Part shown: piece by piece, positions 26,298 to 36,233 of the stretch
Layout of the letters: every line of letters begins with the position of its first letter
Position numbering within the stretch: the first letter of the stretch is position 1
DNA from: Flavivirga spongiicola
GTDB taxonomy: Bacteria > Bacteroidota > Bacteroidia > Flavobacteriales > Flavobacteriaceae
DNA length: 64,000 nucleotides
Assembly (NCBI RefSeq): GCF_030540825.1
Contig: NZ_JAUOEO010000002.1
Location: 558,001 to 622,000, forward strand
Direction: 5' to 3'
Notes under the pieces: generated by a model
The model's database searches: none
Seen by the model: the letters and a program-made list of their open reading frames with translations, nothing else
Told to the model about the DNA's origin: nothing
Program-made: the position numbers and the translations under genes

Positions 26298-27443
26298 ATG
26301 AAAGTCGGATACATAACATCAGAATACCCACATCCTAATGTGAAACATGCAGCAGGAATTGCTACTAGTATAAAAAACTTAGCAGTTGCTTTGGTGAAAA
26401 AGGGAGCTAAGGTCACAGTATTTGTGTACCATCAAAATGAAAATAAAATCATAGATGACGAAGGTGTGGAAATCCACCTTATTAAGAAAGAAGCCTATAA
26501 ATTATTTACTTGGTATTATTACAGAAAACATATTCAAAATTATGTAAATAAAATAGTAGTAAAAAAAGAGATAGATGCTTTAGAAGCTCCAGACTGGACG
26601 GGAATAACTGCTTTTATGAACTTTGAAGTACCTTTAGTTATCCGGTTTCATGGAAGTGATGCTTATTTTTGTAAATTAGAAAAAAGAAAGCAAAAATTTA
26701 AAAACTTTATGTTTGAGAAATTAGCTTTAAAGAAAGCAAAAGCTTTTATTGCTCCAACGACTTATGCAGGTATTGAAACTGCAAAAATATTTGGTTTGCG
26801 TAAAAATAAAATTAAAACAATTCATTATGGATTACAATTAGAAAATTTTGAAAATAATGAGCCAAAAGTTTATGATAGAAATACCATATTGTATATAGGT
26901 ACTATTATAAGAAAAAAGGGGGTTTTAGAATTGGCAGAGATATTTAATGAGGTATTGAAACAAAACTCAAACGCAAAATTGATCCTTATAGGAAATGATG
27001 CTTCAGATATTAAAACAGGAGAAAAGTCTACTTATAAGTTAATGGAGCAAACTTTTTCTGAAGCAGCTAAGAAGCGGGTTCGTTATTTAGGGAAAATTCC
27101 TTATTCTGAAGTTAAAGAACAAATAAAAAAAGCGCATGTCTGTACTTTTCCGTCTTTTGCAGAAACTTTAGGTATGGTAACTATAGAATCTATGGCGATG
27201 AGAAAACCAGTCGTAAATACGAGTATTGGGTGGGCTCAAGAGCTTATCGATGATGGTATTAATGGTTATTTGGTTCATCCAACAGAAATAGACAAATATG
27301 CAAACCAATTGGTTAAATTACTCAATGATGAAACTTTATGTGCACAAATGGGATCTGCTGCAAGAGAAAAAGTAGAGGAACTTTTTGATATTAGAAAGAA
27401 TGCTAACATCAATATTGATTATTATAAATCGATCATTTCATGA
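26298..27443 (+). CDS. GT4-family glycosyltransferase
   Basis: The 381-residue GT-B enzyme has a glycine-rich acceptor loop (HAAGIATSIKNLA), the RFHGSDAYF block, IGTIIRKKGVLELAEIF at the start of the donor domain, and PSFAETLGMVTIESMAMRKPVV with the E-x7-E pattern. This is the Glycos_transf_1/Glyco_transf_4 combination. It overlaps the next glycosyltransferase gene by an ATGA junction. The sugar is not predictable. Confidence 0.9.
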   Translation: MKVGYITSEYPHPNVKHAAGIATSIKNLAVALVKKGAKVTVFVYHQNENKIIDDEGVEIHLIKKEAYKLFTWYYYRKHIQNYVNKIVVKKEIDALEAPDWTGITAFMNFEVPLVIRFHGSDAYFCKLEKRKQKFKNFMFEKLALKKAKAFIAPTTYAGIETAKIFGLRKNKIKTIHYGLQLENFENNEPKVYDRNTILYIGTIIRKKGVLELAEIFNEVLKQNSNAKLILIGNDASDIKTGEKSTYKLMEQTFSEAAKKRVRYLGKIPYSEVKEQIKKAHVCTFPSFAETLGMVTIESMAMRKPVVNTSIGWAQELIDDGINGYLVHPTEIDKYANQLVKLLNDETLCAQMGSAAREKVEELFDIRKNANINIDYYKSIIS

Positions 27444-28984
27444 TTTATGTAGTACATAGGAACAATTATGTGTTAAAAATACTTGATAGTAAGTTTCAAG
27501 TGGTCTCATTTGAAACTCAAACATCAATAACCACCACATTGTTTAGTATAGCAGAAGCGTTTCCAAAAGAACTTATTATTTGGTGTCATGAAGTCTATGT
27601 AGATTTTATTAATGAATCTCCTATCTTGGATATTTTTCACCACAAACGCATCATAGCATCATATTCAGTTAGTAATAACACTTATATACCAAATCAAATA
27701 GGCTATGTGGATCAGTCCATTTTTATTAAAGTGAATTATAATGTAACCTATCCAACTTGGTTAATGAGTAGTGATATTGGAGGTATTCATGCAGAATTGT
27801 TAAATACCATTTCTAAGGCCATAAGTAAATTTTCAAATTTCGATTATTTTATTAATTCATTGGCTAAAATCACCATGCCCCAAGGTGTTTTTTGTTATTC
27901 TGAACCAAAGTTGTTAAAAGAAAATACGTCTGTTAAAACTGAAGTAAAACAGGCCTCAAAATACGAATTATTCAAATTTGTAAAACAGCATTATAAATGG
28001 TTTTGGGCTTTTATGTTAACTTTTTGTTTTGCGGTTTTTGAGAAGAAGTGGACACTTTTACCGCTAATTAAATCGATATTTAATAAAAAGAACAATCTAG
28101 ATTTAGATAAAATAGAAGTCAAATCTAATAGGCAAATTATAAATAAAAAAGAAGTAGATGTTATAATACCTACTATTGGAAGAAAAAAGTATTTATATGA
28201 TGTTTTAAAAGATTTGAAAAAACAAACCATAATTCCAAAAAATGTGATTATAGTTGAGCAAAACCCAGATAAAAATTCAGAATCAGAATTAGACTATCTT
28301 CTAACTGAAACATGGCCTTTTAAAATAAAACATACATTTACAAATATAACAGGGGTTTGTAATGCTAGAAACCTGGGATTACCTAAAGTTGAAAGTGAAT
28401 GGGTTTTTTTAGCAGATGACGATATAAGATTTGAAAATAATTTATTTGAAGCATCTTTTAAAAAGATTGAAACCTTAGGTATTTCGGTGCTTAATTATCT
28501 GTGTTTACAGCCACATCAACAGCAAACGTATTTTAATACCTCTCAGACTATAGTTTTTGGTTCAGGTTCTAGTATGGTTAAAACAAGCATTATTAAAAAT
28601 TTGAAATTTGATATGGTTTATGAATTTGGTTTTGGAGAAGATTCAGATTTTGGAATGCAAGTAAGAAACAAAGGAACAGATGTCATTTTTATACCAGATA
28701 TCAAAATCACACATCTTAAAGCCCCAATGGGAGGGTTTAGAACTAAAATAAAAAAGCTATGGGATGATGAAAAAGTACAACCCAAGCCATCACCAACAAT
28801 TATGTTGTTTTTTAAAAAATATTTTACTTCCTTTCAAGTTAATGGGTATAAAACCATTTTATTTATTAAATTTTTTAGAAAGCAAAAAGTAAGAAACCCA
28901 TATACGTACTTAATGAAAATGAGAAAACAATGGGAACAAAGTGATTATTGGAGTTCTATTTTAATGGAAAATAAAAATGATTAA
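27440..28984 (+). CDS. GT2 glycosyltransferase with unassigned N-terminal domain
   Basis: Residues about 235-514 form a GT2 domain: VDVIIPTIGRKKYLYDVL, NVIIVEQNP, the ADDDIRF DxD site and FGFGEDSDFGMQV. The first 190 residues form a separate region I cannot assign, with short hydrophobic strands and a possible membrane-associated stretch (WFWAFMLTFCFAVF, about 188-201) just before the catalytic domain. The gene overlaps both neighbours (4 bp upstream, 8 bp downstream), so it is translated within a tight cassette. The N-terminal part may bind the acceptor or a partner. Confidence 0.78.
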   Translation: MIYVVHRNNYVLKILDSKFQVVSFETQTSITTTLFSIAEAFPKELIIWCHEVYVDFINESPILDIFHHKRIIASYSVSNNTYIPNQIGYVDQSIFIKVNYNVTYPTWLMSSDIGGIHAELLNTISKAISKFSNFDYFINSLAKITMPQGVFCYSEPKLLKENTSVKTEVKQASKYELFKFVKQHYKWFWAFMLTFCFAVFEKKWTLLPLIKSIFNKKNNLDLDKIEVKSNRQIINKKEVDVIIPTIGRKKYLYDVLKDLKKQTIIPKNVIIVEQNPDKNSESELDYLLTETWPFKIKHTFTNITGVCNARNLGLPKVESEWVFLADDDIRFENNLFEASFKKIETLGISVLNYLCLQPHQQQTYFNTSQTIVFGSGSSMVKTSIIKNLKFDMVYEFGFGEDSDFGMQVRNKGTDVIFIPDIKITHLKAPMGGFRTKIKKLWDDEKVQPKPSPTIMLFFKKYFTSFQVNGYKTILFIKFFRKQKVRNPYTYLMKMRKQWEQSDYWSSILMENKND

Positions 28985-30026
28985 ACTCTACACAAATACA
29001 AATTTATTAACAGAAGAAAATCGCAGTTTTGTTTTTCCTTTATTATTTGATTTGTGTTTTCTTAAAAGTGATTTTCTAATTAAATATTATAAAATTGTTA
29101 CAGACATAAATGAGTGTGATGTTGTTGTTCTACCTTTGGAATATACTTATTCTTTGAAAAACTATAAATTAGAAAAACAAACTCTTTTTGATAAAGCCAA
29201 AGAATTTAATAAACGAGTATGGGTGTATTCCGGTGGTGATTTTGGGTATTCTTTAAAAGATGAAAAAGTTTTCAATTTTAGACTGAGTGGATTCAAAAGT
29301 AAATTGAATACTAATACTATTATAATACCTTCTTTTATTAATGATCCTTATGAGTCTAATTTGAAAAAAGATTTTAAGGTTTTGAAGAAAGAAGTATTCC
29401 CCAAAATAGGTTTTGTAGGTCATGCAAAAGGAAACATTGTAAAATATCTCAAAGAATTTTCAGTTTTTATAAAAATCAATGTAAAAAGGGTTTTTAGAAA
29501 AGAGCTTAAAGATTATCAACCTTTTTATCCGTCAAGTGTAAAAAGAGCAAAATATCTTAGGCTTTTAAAAATGAGTAAAGAAATAGAAACAAATTTTATT
29601 TTAAGAGATAAGTATAGGGCGGGAGCAAAAACACAAAAAGAAAAGCAGATAACAACAGAAGAGTTCTATCAGAATATTTATAATAATCCGTATACGTTTT
29701 GTATAAGGGGTGCTGGGAATTTTTCGGTTAGGTTTTATGAAACTTTAGCAGTTGGAAGGATTCCTGTGCTACTAGATACAGATTGTAGACTGCCTCTGCA
29801 TAACAAAATAAAATGGAGTAACCATTGTCTCATCATCGATGAAAATCGACGTGAAAATATAAGAGAAGAAGTTTTAAATTTTCATAAAAATATTAATGAA
29901 GACAGTTTTATTAAACTTCAAGAAAGCAATAGACTTTTATGGAAGCAGATATTAAAAAGAGATTCATTTTTTAAAGAAATTCACGATGTTTTTATAAATA
30001 AATTTAAACTTAATGAGTCATTATAA
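28977..30026 (+). CDS. Exostosin-like (GT47-type) glycosyltransferase
   Basis: The C-terminal half of this 349-residue protein has the exostosin-family pattern: TFCIRGAGNFSVRFYETLAV, then GRIPVLLDTDCRLP and an IKWSNHCLII strand. That pattern defines the GT-B donor domain of PF03016 proteins. The N-terminal half has DVVVLPLEY and KRVWVYSGGDFG, as expected for the acceptor half. GT47-type enzymes are best known from animals and plants, but bacterial relatives occur in polysaccharide loci. The gene overlaps both neighbouring GT2 genes (8 and 14 bp). Confidence 0.75.
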   Translation: MIKLYTNTNLLTEENRSFVFPLLFDLCFLKSDFLIKYYKIVTDINECDVVVLPLEYTYSLKNYKLEKQTLFDKAKEFNKRVWVYSGGDFGYSLKDEKVFNFRLSGFKSKLNTNTIIIPSFINDPYESNLKKDFKVLKKEVFPKIGFVGHAKGNIVKYLKEFSVFIKINVKRVFRKELKDYQPFYPSSVKRAKYLRLLKMSKEIETNFILRDKYRAGAKTQKEKQITTEEFYQNIYNNPYTFCIRGAGNFSVRFYETLAVGRIPVLLDTDCRLPLHNKIKWSNHCLIIDENRRENIREEVLNFHKNINEDSFIKLQESNRLLWKQILKRDSFFKEIHDVFINKFKLNESL

Positions 30027-31017
30027 TTTTTCATTAATAGTTTGTACTTATATGCGTTCTGAGGCATTATTGAACTTATTGAATTCAGTTAATACCCAAT
30101 CCTTATACCCGAATGAAATATTAATTATTGATGGATCTGTAGATGATAAAACTAAATTACTATTAGAAGAAAACAAATTTAAAAACTTAAAATATTCTAA
30201 AGTAGAAGTCATGAATAGAGGGTTGACCAAGCAACGTAATTATGGTATTAATTTGATTGCCGATAATTCTGATATTGTTTGTTTTCTAGATGACGATATT
30301 GTTTTGACTTCGAATTATTTTAAAAATTTAATAGAAACTTATAATTTATGCCCTGAAGCTATGGCTGTTGGCGGTTATATTAAAAATGAAGTTGAATGGG
30401 AAAAAACTACCAAAACAGGAGATAAAGGAAAGTTTCATTATGATGGTTGGATGCGTAATGAGCCAGCTCGTTTTAAAATGAGGCGTAAATTTGGTTTGTT
30501 GCCTGATACAGCCCCTGGTTTTTTACCTTCCTTTGCTCATGGTAGATCTGTTGGTTTTCTACCTCCATCGGGTAAAATTTACCAGGTTGAGCAAATTATG
30601 GGAGGGGTATCTTCTTATAAAAAAGAAATATTTAGAACATTGTCGTTTTCAACTTATTTTGAAGGATACGGTTTATACGAAGACGCTGATTTTTCTTTGC
30701 GATTAGCAAAACAAGGAAAACTATATGTAAATACTAACGCAAAGTTATCTCATCATCATGATGACTCAGGAAGACCTAATAAATATAAATATGGAAAAAT
30801 GGTTCTTAGAAATGGTTGGTATGTATGGCGTGTAAAATATCCTATACCTAGTTTAAAAGCTAAATTCAAATGGCATGCAACAGCTTTTTTGTTAACTTTA
30901 ATACGATTTACGAACGTAATTACTTCTAATAAAAAAAAGGAAGCATTAACAGAGAGTATTGGTAGGGTAATTGGATGGTTTTCGTTATTAATAAGTAAAC
31001 CTAATATAGAAAAGTGA
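30013..31017 (+). CDS. GT2-family glycosyltransferase
   Basis: The 334-residue protein is a clear GT2 enzyme. It starts SLIVCTYMRSEALLNLLNSV, followed by PNEILIIDGS, NRGLTKQRNYGI, LDDDIVL as the DxD site and GYGLYEDADFSLRL as the acceptor-side ED motif. No membrane helix is obvious; it ends with a basic amphipathic segment. It overlaps the exostosin-like gene by 14 bp. It probably adds a residue next to the one added by that enzyme. Confidence 0.9.
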   Translation: MSHYNFSLIVCTYMRSEALLNLLNSVNTQSLYPNEILIIDGSVDDKTKLLLEENKFKNLKYSKVEVMNRGLTKQRNYGINLIADNSDIVCFLDDDIVLTSNYFKNLIETYNLCPEAMAVGGYIKNEVEWEKTTKTGDKGKFHYDGWMRNEPARFKMRRKFGLLPDTAPGFLPSFAHGRSVGFLPPSGKIYQVEQIMGGVSSYKKEIFRTLSFSTYFEGYGLYEDADFSLRLAKQGKLYVNTNAKLSHHHDDSGRPNKYKYGKMVLRNGWYVWRVKYPIPSLKAKFKWHATAFLLTLIRFTNVITSNKKKEALTESIGRVIGWFSLLISKPNIEK

Positions 31018-31046
31018 AAAATAGAAGTTAAAATTTATCATGATAA

Positions 31047-31598
31047 ATGAATATGTTTTCTCAAGATATTAGAAAGTATAAGAAATATAGTGGCAATAAA
31101 TCGGCTATTACTCTAATAATAACAAATCAAGGGCTTTGGGCATTATTTGTTTATAGGGCTTCCAATAGTATTTATAAAAGCAAACTACCTAGAATAATAA
31201 AAAGAATACTTCTAGTTTTTGCCGTTATTTGTCAAAAATGGATTGAGATTATAACGGGGATTTCACTACCATATACCTCCCGAATAGGAGCAGGTTTTTA
31301 TATAGGGCATTTTGGAGGAATAATTATTAATGCATCAGCGGTAATTGGAGTTAATTGCAATATTTCGCAAGGGGTTACAATAGGAGTAAGTGGTAGGGAA
31401 GAAAAAAGAGGAGTACCAATCATAGGGAATAATGTATATATTGGCACAAATGCTGTGATTGCAGGAAAAATAAATATTGGCGATAATTGTGTTATTGGTG
31501 CAAACTCTTTAGTAATAAATTCGGTAGAAGCTAATAAAACAGTATTGGGAGTTCCAGCAGTAGTTATTAATAATAACACATCAAAAGATTATATTTAA
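31047..31598 (+). CDS. Serine acetyltransferase-like LbetaH O-acetyltransferase
   Basis: The 183-residue protein has a helical N-terminal part and then a left-handed beta-helix of hexapeptide repeats. These run from IGAGFYIGHFGGIIIN through IGDNCVIGANSLV and end GVPAVVI. It resembles CysE, but it is shorter and sits among glycosyltransferase genes, so it more probably acetylates a sugar from acetyl-CoA in the cytoplasm (inference). The histidine in IGHFGG matches the catalytic His of the CysE group. Its stop codon overlaps the next ATG by one base. Confidence 0.85.
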   Translation: MNMFSQDIRKYKKYSGNKSAITLIITNQGLWALFVYRASNSIYKSKLPRIIKRILLVFAVICQKWIEIITGISLPYTSRIGAGFYIGHFGGIIINASAVIGVNCNISQGVTIGVSGREEKRGVPIIGNNVYIGTNAVIAGKINIGDNCVIGANSLVINSVEANKTVLGVPAVVINNNTSKDYI

Positions 31599-32710
31599 TG
31601 CATTTTTTAACCATAACAGATGCTCCTACACTGAAAAGAAAAAACATTTATGCCGCATATGCACCTTATGTCTACGAAATGGATATTTGGTTTAAGTATG
31701 CAGATAAAGTCACTATTATATCCCCTACATCATATGATCGAGAACTGCTATTATCAAATTTTAAAAAGGATTTACAGGTTATTTCGACACCGTCATTAAA
31801 TTTTACATCATTTTTTAATGTTTTAAGAAGTATTATTGTTTTTCCAATAATCATTTTTAGGCTAATTAGTGTCATGTTTAAAGCAGATCATATACATTTA
31901 CGCTGCCCTGGCAATATAGGGTTACTTGGTTGTTTAATCCAAGTTTTTTTTCCAAGTAAAATAAAAACGGCTAAATATGCTGGAAACTGGAACTCTAAGG
32001 CAAAGCAGCCAATAAGTTATAGGTTTCAAAAATGGTTATTGGCAAACACATTACTAACTAAAAACATGACAACTTTAGTTTATGGTAATTGGCAAAATCA
32101 AACTAGAAATATTAAACCATTTTTCACAGCAACTTATACAAATAGTGAAATAGAAACTCCAGAAGTTCGAAATTACACTAAAGCTTTAAAATTTATTTTT
32201 GTTGGAAGCCTTGTTAAAGGTAAACGTCCTTTATTAGCAATTAAAATTGTTGAAGCTTTGCATAAAAAAGGGAAGAAAGTGTTTTTAGAGGTTTATGGAG
32301 ATGGTATATTAAATAAAGAATTACAAAAATATATAGTTAATAATGAGTTGGAAGAAGTAGTTAAGTTAAAAGGCAATCGGAAAAGAAATGTTTTAAAAGA
32401 AATTTTTAAAGAAGCCCACTTTTTAATACTACCATCTAAATCTGAAGGGTGGCCAAAAGCAGTTGCAGAAGCTATGTTTTTTGGAACCATTCCTATAGCT
32501 ACACCAATTTCTTGCGTTCCTTTTATGTTAGATCATGGTAACAGAGGAATTTTAATTAAACCTAACTTAGAATTGGCTGTAAGTAATATTGAAAAAGAAT
32601 TAAATGATATTGATCGGTTAAAGAAGGTGTCTATAAACGCATCCAGATGGTCTCAAGAATATACCTTAGATACCTTTGAGGCTGAAATCATCAAATTATT
32701 AAAATCATAG
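31598..32710 (+). CDS. GT4-family glycosyltransferase
   Basis: A 370-residue GT-B protein. The donor domain contains LKFIFVGSLVKGKRPLLAIK, the VKLKGNRKRNVL strand-loop and LPSKSEGWPKAVAEAMFFGTIPI with E-x7-E spacing. The N-terminal half is divergent (LTITDAPTLKRKNIYAAYAP) and lacks the GGAE loop. It starts on the last base of the acetyltransferase stop (TAATG) and is followed directly by another GT4 gene with no gap. The sugar is unknown. Confidence 0.87.
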   Translation: MHFLTITDAPTLKRKNIYAAYAPYVYEMDIWFKYADKVTIISPTSYDRELLLSNFKKDLQVISTPSLNFTSFFNVLRSIIVFPIIIFRLISVMFKADHIHLRCPGNIGLLGCLIQVFFPSKIKTAKYAGNWNSKAKQPISYRFQKWLLANTLLTKNMTTLVYGNWQNQTRNIKPFFTATYTNSEIETPEVRNYTKALKFIFVGSLVKGKRPLLAIKIVEALHKKGKKVFLEVYGDGILNKELQKYIVNNELEEVVKLKGNRKRNVLKEIFKEAHFLILPSKSEGWPKAVAEAMFFGTIPIATPISCVPFMLDHGNRGILIKPNLELAVSNIEKELNDIDRLKKVSINASRWSQEYTLDTFEAEIIKLLKS

Positions 32711-33787
32711 ATGAGAGTATTACAATTAATAGATTCTTTAGATGCAGGAGGAGCAGAACGAGTAGCTGTAAATATTGCTAATGTGTTAGCGTCTAAAATA
32801 GAAACCTCTTTTTTATGTACTACCAGAAAAGAGGGGCTTCTTAAAAATAGCCTTTCAAGTAATGTTGAATATTTGTTTCTAAACAAAAAAGGAATAATTG
32901 ATTTAAAGGCGATAAAAAAGCTAAATACATTTGTCAAGCAAAAAAAAATACAAATTATTCATGCACATTCAAGCTCTTTTTTTTTAGCAACTATTATAAA
33001 ATTATTAAATAGGAATATTTCTATTATATGGCATGATCATTATGGTAATAGCGAATTTTTAAAAAATAGAAAGTTTGGTTTTTTAAAGTTTTGTTCAAAG
33101 TATTTCTCTCATGTTTTTAGCGTAAATAAAACCTTAGAAGCATGGAGTAAAGAAAAACTTGAAATTAAAAACGTTTCTTATCTACCAAATTTTGCAGTGA
33201 TAAATAAAACTTCTGTTGCTACAACTCTAAAAGGAGAATCAGGTAAGCGTATTATCTGTTTAGCTAACTTAAGACCACAAAAAGATCATATTACACTATT
33301 AGAGGCTTTTAATGAAGTACTTAAAAATTATTCAGATTGGACATTACATTGTGTAGGTAAAAATTTTAATGATGATTATTTTGAAGCCATTAGAACTAAA
33401 ACGGAAGAGTTAAATTTGATAGATTCTGTTTTTATATACGGCAGTAAACCTGATATTTTTAATATTTTAAAACAGTGTGATATAGGTGTGTTATCTTCAA
33501 AATCTGAGGGATTACCTATTGCTTTATTGGAGTATGGGTTAGCTAAATTACCAGTTATAGCTACTAAAGTAGGAGAGTGCGAAACAGTCATTACAAATAA
33601 CTATGATGGTGTTTTAGTTAATGCAACCAAAAGAGAAGATTTATCTAAAGCGTTATCTTCGTTAGTTGAAAATAAGGAGCTGCGGGAAACTTATGCAAAG
33701 CGTTATGAAAAGAATATACAAGAAAATTATTCTGATAAAATACAATTACAAACCATATTAGTCATATATAGAAACTTTATAAAATAA
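32711..33787 (+). CDS. GT4-family glycosyltransferase
   Basis: The 358-residue protein is a typical GT4: MRVLQLIDSLDAGGAERVAV at the N-terminus with the GGAE loop, then IIHAHSS, LANLRPQKDHITLLEAF and LSSKSEGLPIALLEYGLAKLPVI. It begins immediately after the preceding stop codon. It precedes the O-antigen ligase/polymerase-like gene by 2 bp and probably acts late in assembling the repeat unit. Confidence 0.92.
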   Translation: MRVLQLIDSLDAGGAERVAVNIANVLASKIETSFLCTTRKEGLLKNSLSSNVEYLFLNKKGIIDLKAIKKLNTFVKQKKIQIIHAHSSSFFLATIIKLLNRNISIIWHDHYGNSEFLKNRKFGFLKFCSKYFSHVFSVNKTLEAWSKEKLEIKNVSYLPNFAVINKTSVATTLKGESGKRIICLANLRPQKDHITLLEAFNEVLKNYSDWTLHCVGKNFNDDYFEAIRTKTEELNLIDSVFIYGSKPDIFNILKQCDIGVLSSKSEGLPIALLEYGLAKLPVIATKVGECETVITNNYDGVLVNATKREDLSKALSSLVENKELRETYAKRYEKNIQENYSDKIQLQTILVIYRNFIK

Positions 33788-33789
33788 CA

Positions 33790-35145
33790 TTGAAAAATAT
33801 TAATTACCTATATACAATAATTTCACATATTCTAATTGGATTTGCTGTTTACAATTTAGCAGTATTGTCTAAGGTATATTTAATAAGTACGGTTTGCTAT
33901 TTTACATATAAAATATTAAAAGCAAAGCAAGATCAAAAATCTTTACAAGTTTTGATTGCTTGTGGTTATGTTGTTGGGGTTGAGGTGTTTTTAAGAATGA
34001 CGGAAGGTAATTTTTTATATGAAACCTCCAAGTATTTAGTTATTTTATTTTGCTTAATGGGGCTTTTTGTTATCAAGAAAAACAAACAACCTATACCATA
34101 TATTATTTACATTTTTTTGCTTTTGCCAGGGGTACTTGTGGCAGGATTTAATATTACAGAAAGTACAACAATACGTACTGCCATTGCATTTAATTTAAGT
34201 GGACCAGTTTGTTTAGGAGTCGTTTCGTTATTCTGTTATAAACTAAGAATAAGATATAAAGATTTCCATCAAGTATTTTTATCAATAGGGCTACCATTAA
34301 TATCCACAGCTGCATATTTATTATTATATAACCCAAGTGTTAGAGAAACCATTTCTGGTACAGGTTCTAATTTTGAAGCCTCTGGAGGGTTTGGACCTAA
34401 TCAAGTAGCAACAGTTTTAGGGTTGGGTATGTTTGTATTTAGTCTAAGATTTTTTATGACCTCTCCATCGATATTTCTTAAAGTTGTAAATGGTGTGTTA
34501 TTAGCTGTAATTAGTTACAGAGGAATAGTTACTTTTAGTCGAGGAGGTATCATTACTGCTCTATTTATGATAATTGTATTTATTTATTTTTATTATAAAA
34601 AAGTTAATGTTAAAAACAAGTTTAGAATTGGTAAAATATTGCTCTTATTTGCGGGTATAGGTCTGTCTATTTGGTTGTATTCTTCTCTTCAAACTAATGG
34701 TTTTATAGAAAAGCGATATGCTAATGAAGATGCGTTAGGACGAGAAAAAGAGGATCTTTCAACAGGTAGAGCCAAACTAATTTCTTTTGAATTAGACGAG
34801 TTTTTAAAGAATCCAATATTAGGAGTGGGAGTGGGTAAAATTAAAGAGCTAAGACAACAAAAAGAGGGTGTTGAAGCAGCTTCTCATAATGAAATGAGTC
34901 GTATTTTATCAGAACATGGTTTAATTGGTATGGTCGCATTATTGATTCTATTAATTACGCCGCTATTACTGAGATTAAAAAATAAGTCAAATATCTTCTT
35001 TTATTCATGTTATATATTTTGGTTTTTAACAATAAACCATTCATCTATGCGAATAGCTGCTCCCGCATTCATCTATGGACTATGTTTGTTAAATGTAAAT
35101 TATGATGTTAAAAAGAAGAAAAAAATAAAACAAATTTCGCAATAA
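33790..35145 (+). CDS. O-antigen ligase/polymerase-like membrane protein (Wzy/WaaL family)
   Basis: A 451-residue integral membrane protein with about 11 helices. It starts with a TTG at 33790; the next in-frame ATG is about 70 codons in, past two helices. It has a large periplasmic loop with LSTGRAKLISFELDEFLKNPILGVG, then ASHNEMSRILSEHGLIGM, the pattern of the Wzy_C/O-antigen ligase family with its conserved His. SRGGIITALF is also typical. It either polymerises repeat units or ligates the glycan to lipid A or protein. The two cannot be told apart by sequence. Its presence with an ABC exporter is compatible with a ligase. Confidence 0.85.
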   Translation: MKNINYLYTIISHILIGFAVYNLAVLSKVYLISTVCYFTYKILKAKQDQKSLQVLIACGYVVGVEVFLRMTEGNFLYETSKYLVILFCLMGLFVIKKNKQPIPYIIYIFLLLPGVLVAGFNITESTTIRTAIAFNLSGPVCLGVVSLFCYKLRIRYKDFHQVFLSIGLPLISTAAYLLLYNPSVRETISGTGSNFEASGGFGPNQVATVLGLGMFVFSLRFFMTSPSIFLKVVNGVLLAVISYRGIVTFSRGGIITALFMIIVFIYFYYKKVNVKNKFRIGKILLLFAGIGLSIWLYSSLQTNGFIEKRYANEDALGREKEDLSTGRAKLISFELDEFLKNPILGVGVGKIKELRQQKEGVEAASHNEMSRILSEHGLIGMVALLILLITPLLLRLKNKSNIFFYSCYIFWFLTINHSSMRIAAPAFIYGLCLLNVNYDVKKKKKIKQISQ

Positions 35146-35167
35146 CTTATATATAAAAGTTTAATAA

Positions 35168-36172
35168 TTGAAGAGCTTACTTTACATAGGAAACCAATTC
35201 AATAATAAAGGCAATCAGTCTTCTATAGATATATTAGGACTTTTGTTTAGAGGCGAAGGATATAAAGTATTTTCTGCATCTAAAAAAAAGAACATCGTTT
35301 TAAGACTATGTCACATGCTTTGGACTTGTTTCAAATATAAAAGAAAAGTAGACGTAGTGTTAATAGATACTTACAGTACATTAAATTTTTATTATGCATT
35401 TTTTGTAAGCCAATTGTGTAGATTGCTCAAACTGAGATATATCCCTATCCTACATGGTGGAAACTTACCAGAACGTTTAAAAAAGTCTCCTGGACTATCT
35501 AAAGCAATATTTAATCATGCTTATAAGAATGTAGCTCCATCAGAATATATGAAGTCAAATTTTGAAGATTTAGGATATCTCAATATCGTTTGTATTCCTA
35601 ATTCAATAACGCTTAATAATTATACATTTCAAGAAAGGCCTTTTGATAAAGTAAAACTATTGTGGGTGCGTTCACTTTCAAAAATATATAACCCGATATT
35701 AGCAATTAAGGTTTTAAAAGCCTTAAAAGATCTTAATATGAATGCAGAACTTTGTATGGTTGGTCCAGATAGTGATGGAAGTATGCAAAAGGTAATAGAT
35801 TATGCGAAGGAGTTAAAAGTAGAAGTCACTTTTACAGGGAAATTATCAAAAGAAGAATGGATAGAAAAATCTAAAGACTATAATATTTTTATTAATACCA
35901 CTAATTTTGATAATATGCCTGTTAGTGTTATTGAAGCTATGGCCTTAGGGTTGCCAATTATTTCTACTAATGTCGGTGGCATGCCTTTTTTAATAGAAGA
36001 TGGTCATACAGGTATTTTAGTAGAGCCGGATTCGGTAAAGGCATTTATTAAAGCCATTAAGAAGTTATTAAATTCACCAAAAGAATCGAGCATCATGGCT
36101 TTAAATGCCAGAAAGACAGCAGAACAATTGGATTGGAATGTTGTTAAAAACCAATGGTTTCAAGTCTTGTAA
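35168..36172 (+). CDS. GT4-family glycosyltransferase
   Basis: The 334-residue protein begins with a TTG at 35168, because the first Rossmann strand (KSLLYIGNQFNNKG) starts directly after it and no ATG is available. The donor domain shows VKLLWVRSLSKIYNP, LCMVGPDSDG and NTTNFDNMPVSVIEAMALGLPIIS with E-x7-E type spacing. ILHGGNLPERL is typical of the GT4 acceptor half. It lies between the ligase/polymerase-like gene and the initiating transferase. Confidence 0.88.
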   Translation: MKSLLYIGNQFNNKGNQSSIDILGLLFRGEGYKVFSASKKKNIVLRLCHMLWTCFKYKRKVDVVLIDTYSTLNFYYAFFVSQLCRLLKLRYIPILHGGNLPERLKKSPGLSKAIFNHAYKNVAPSEYMKSNFEDLGYLNIVCIPNSITLNNYTFQERPFDKVKLLWVRSLSKIYNPILAIKVLKALKDLNMNAELCMVGPDSDGSMQKVIDYAKELKVEVTFTGKLSKEEWIEKSKDYNIFINTTNFDNMPVSVIEAMALGLPIISTNVGGMPFLIEDGHTGILVEPDSVKAFIKAIKKLLNSPKESSIMALNARKTAEQLDWNVVKNQWFQVL

Positions 36173-36233
36173 ATAATTTTAGCTTAATTAAATATACTTG
36201 TTATCTTTATGGTCTTCCAATTGAATCGATAAG

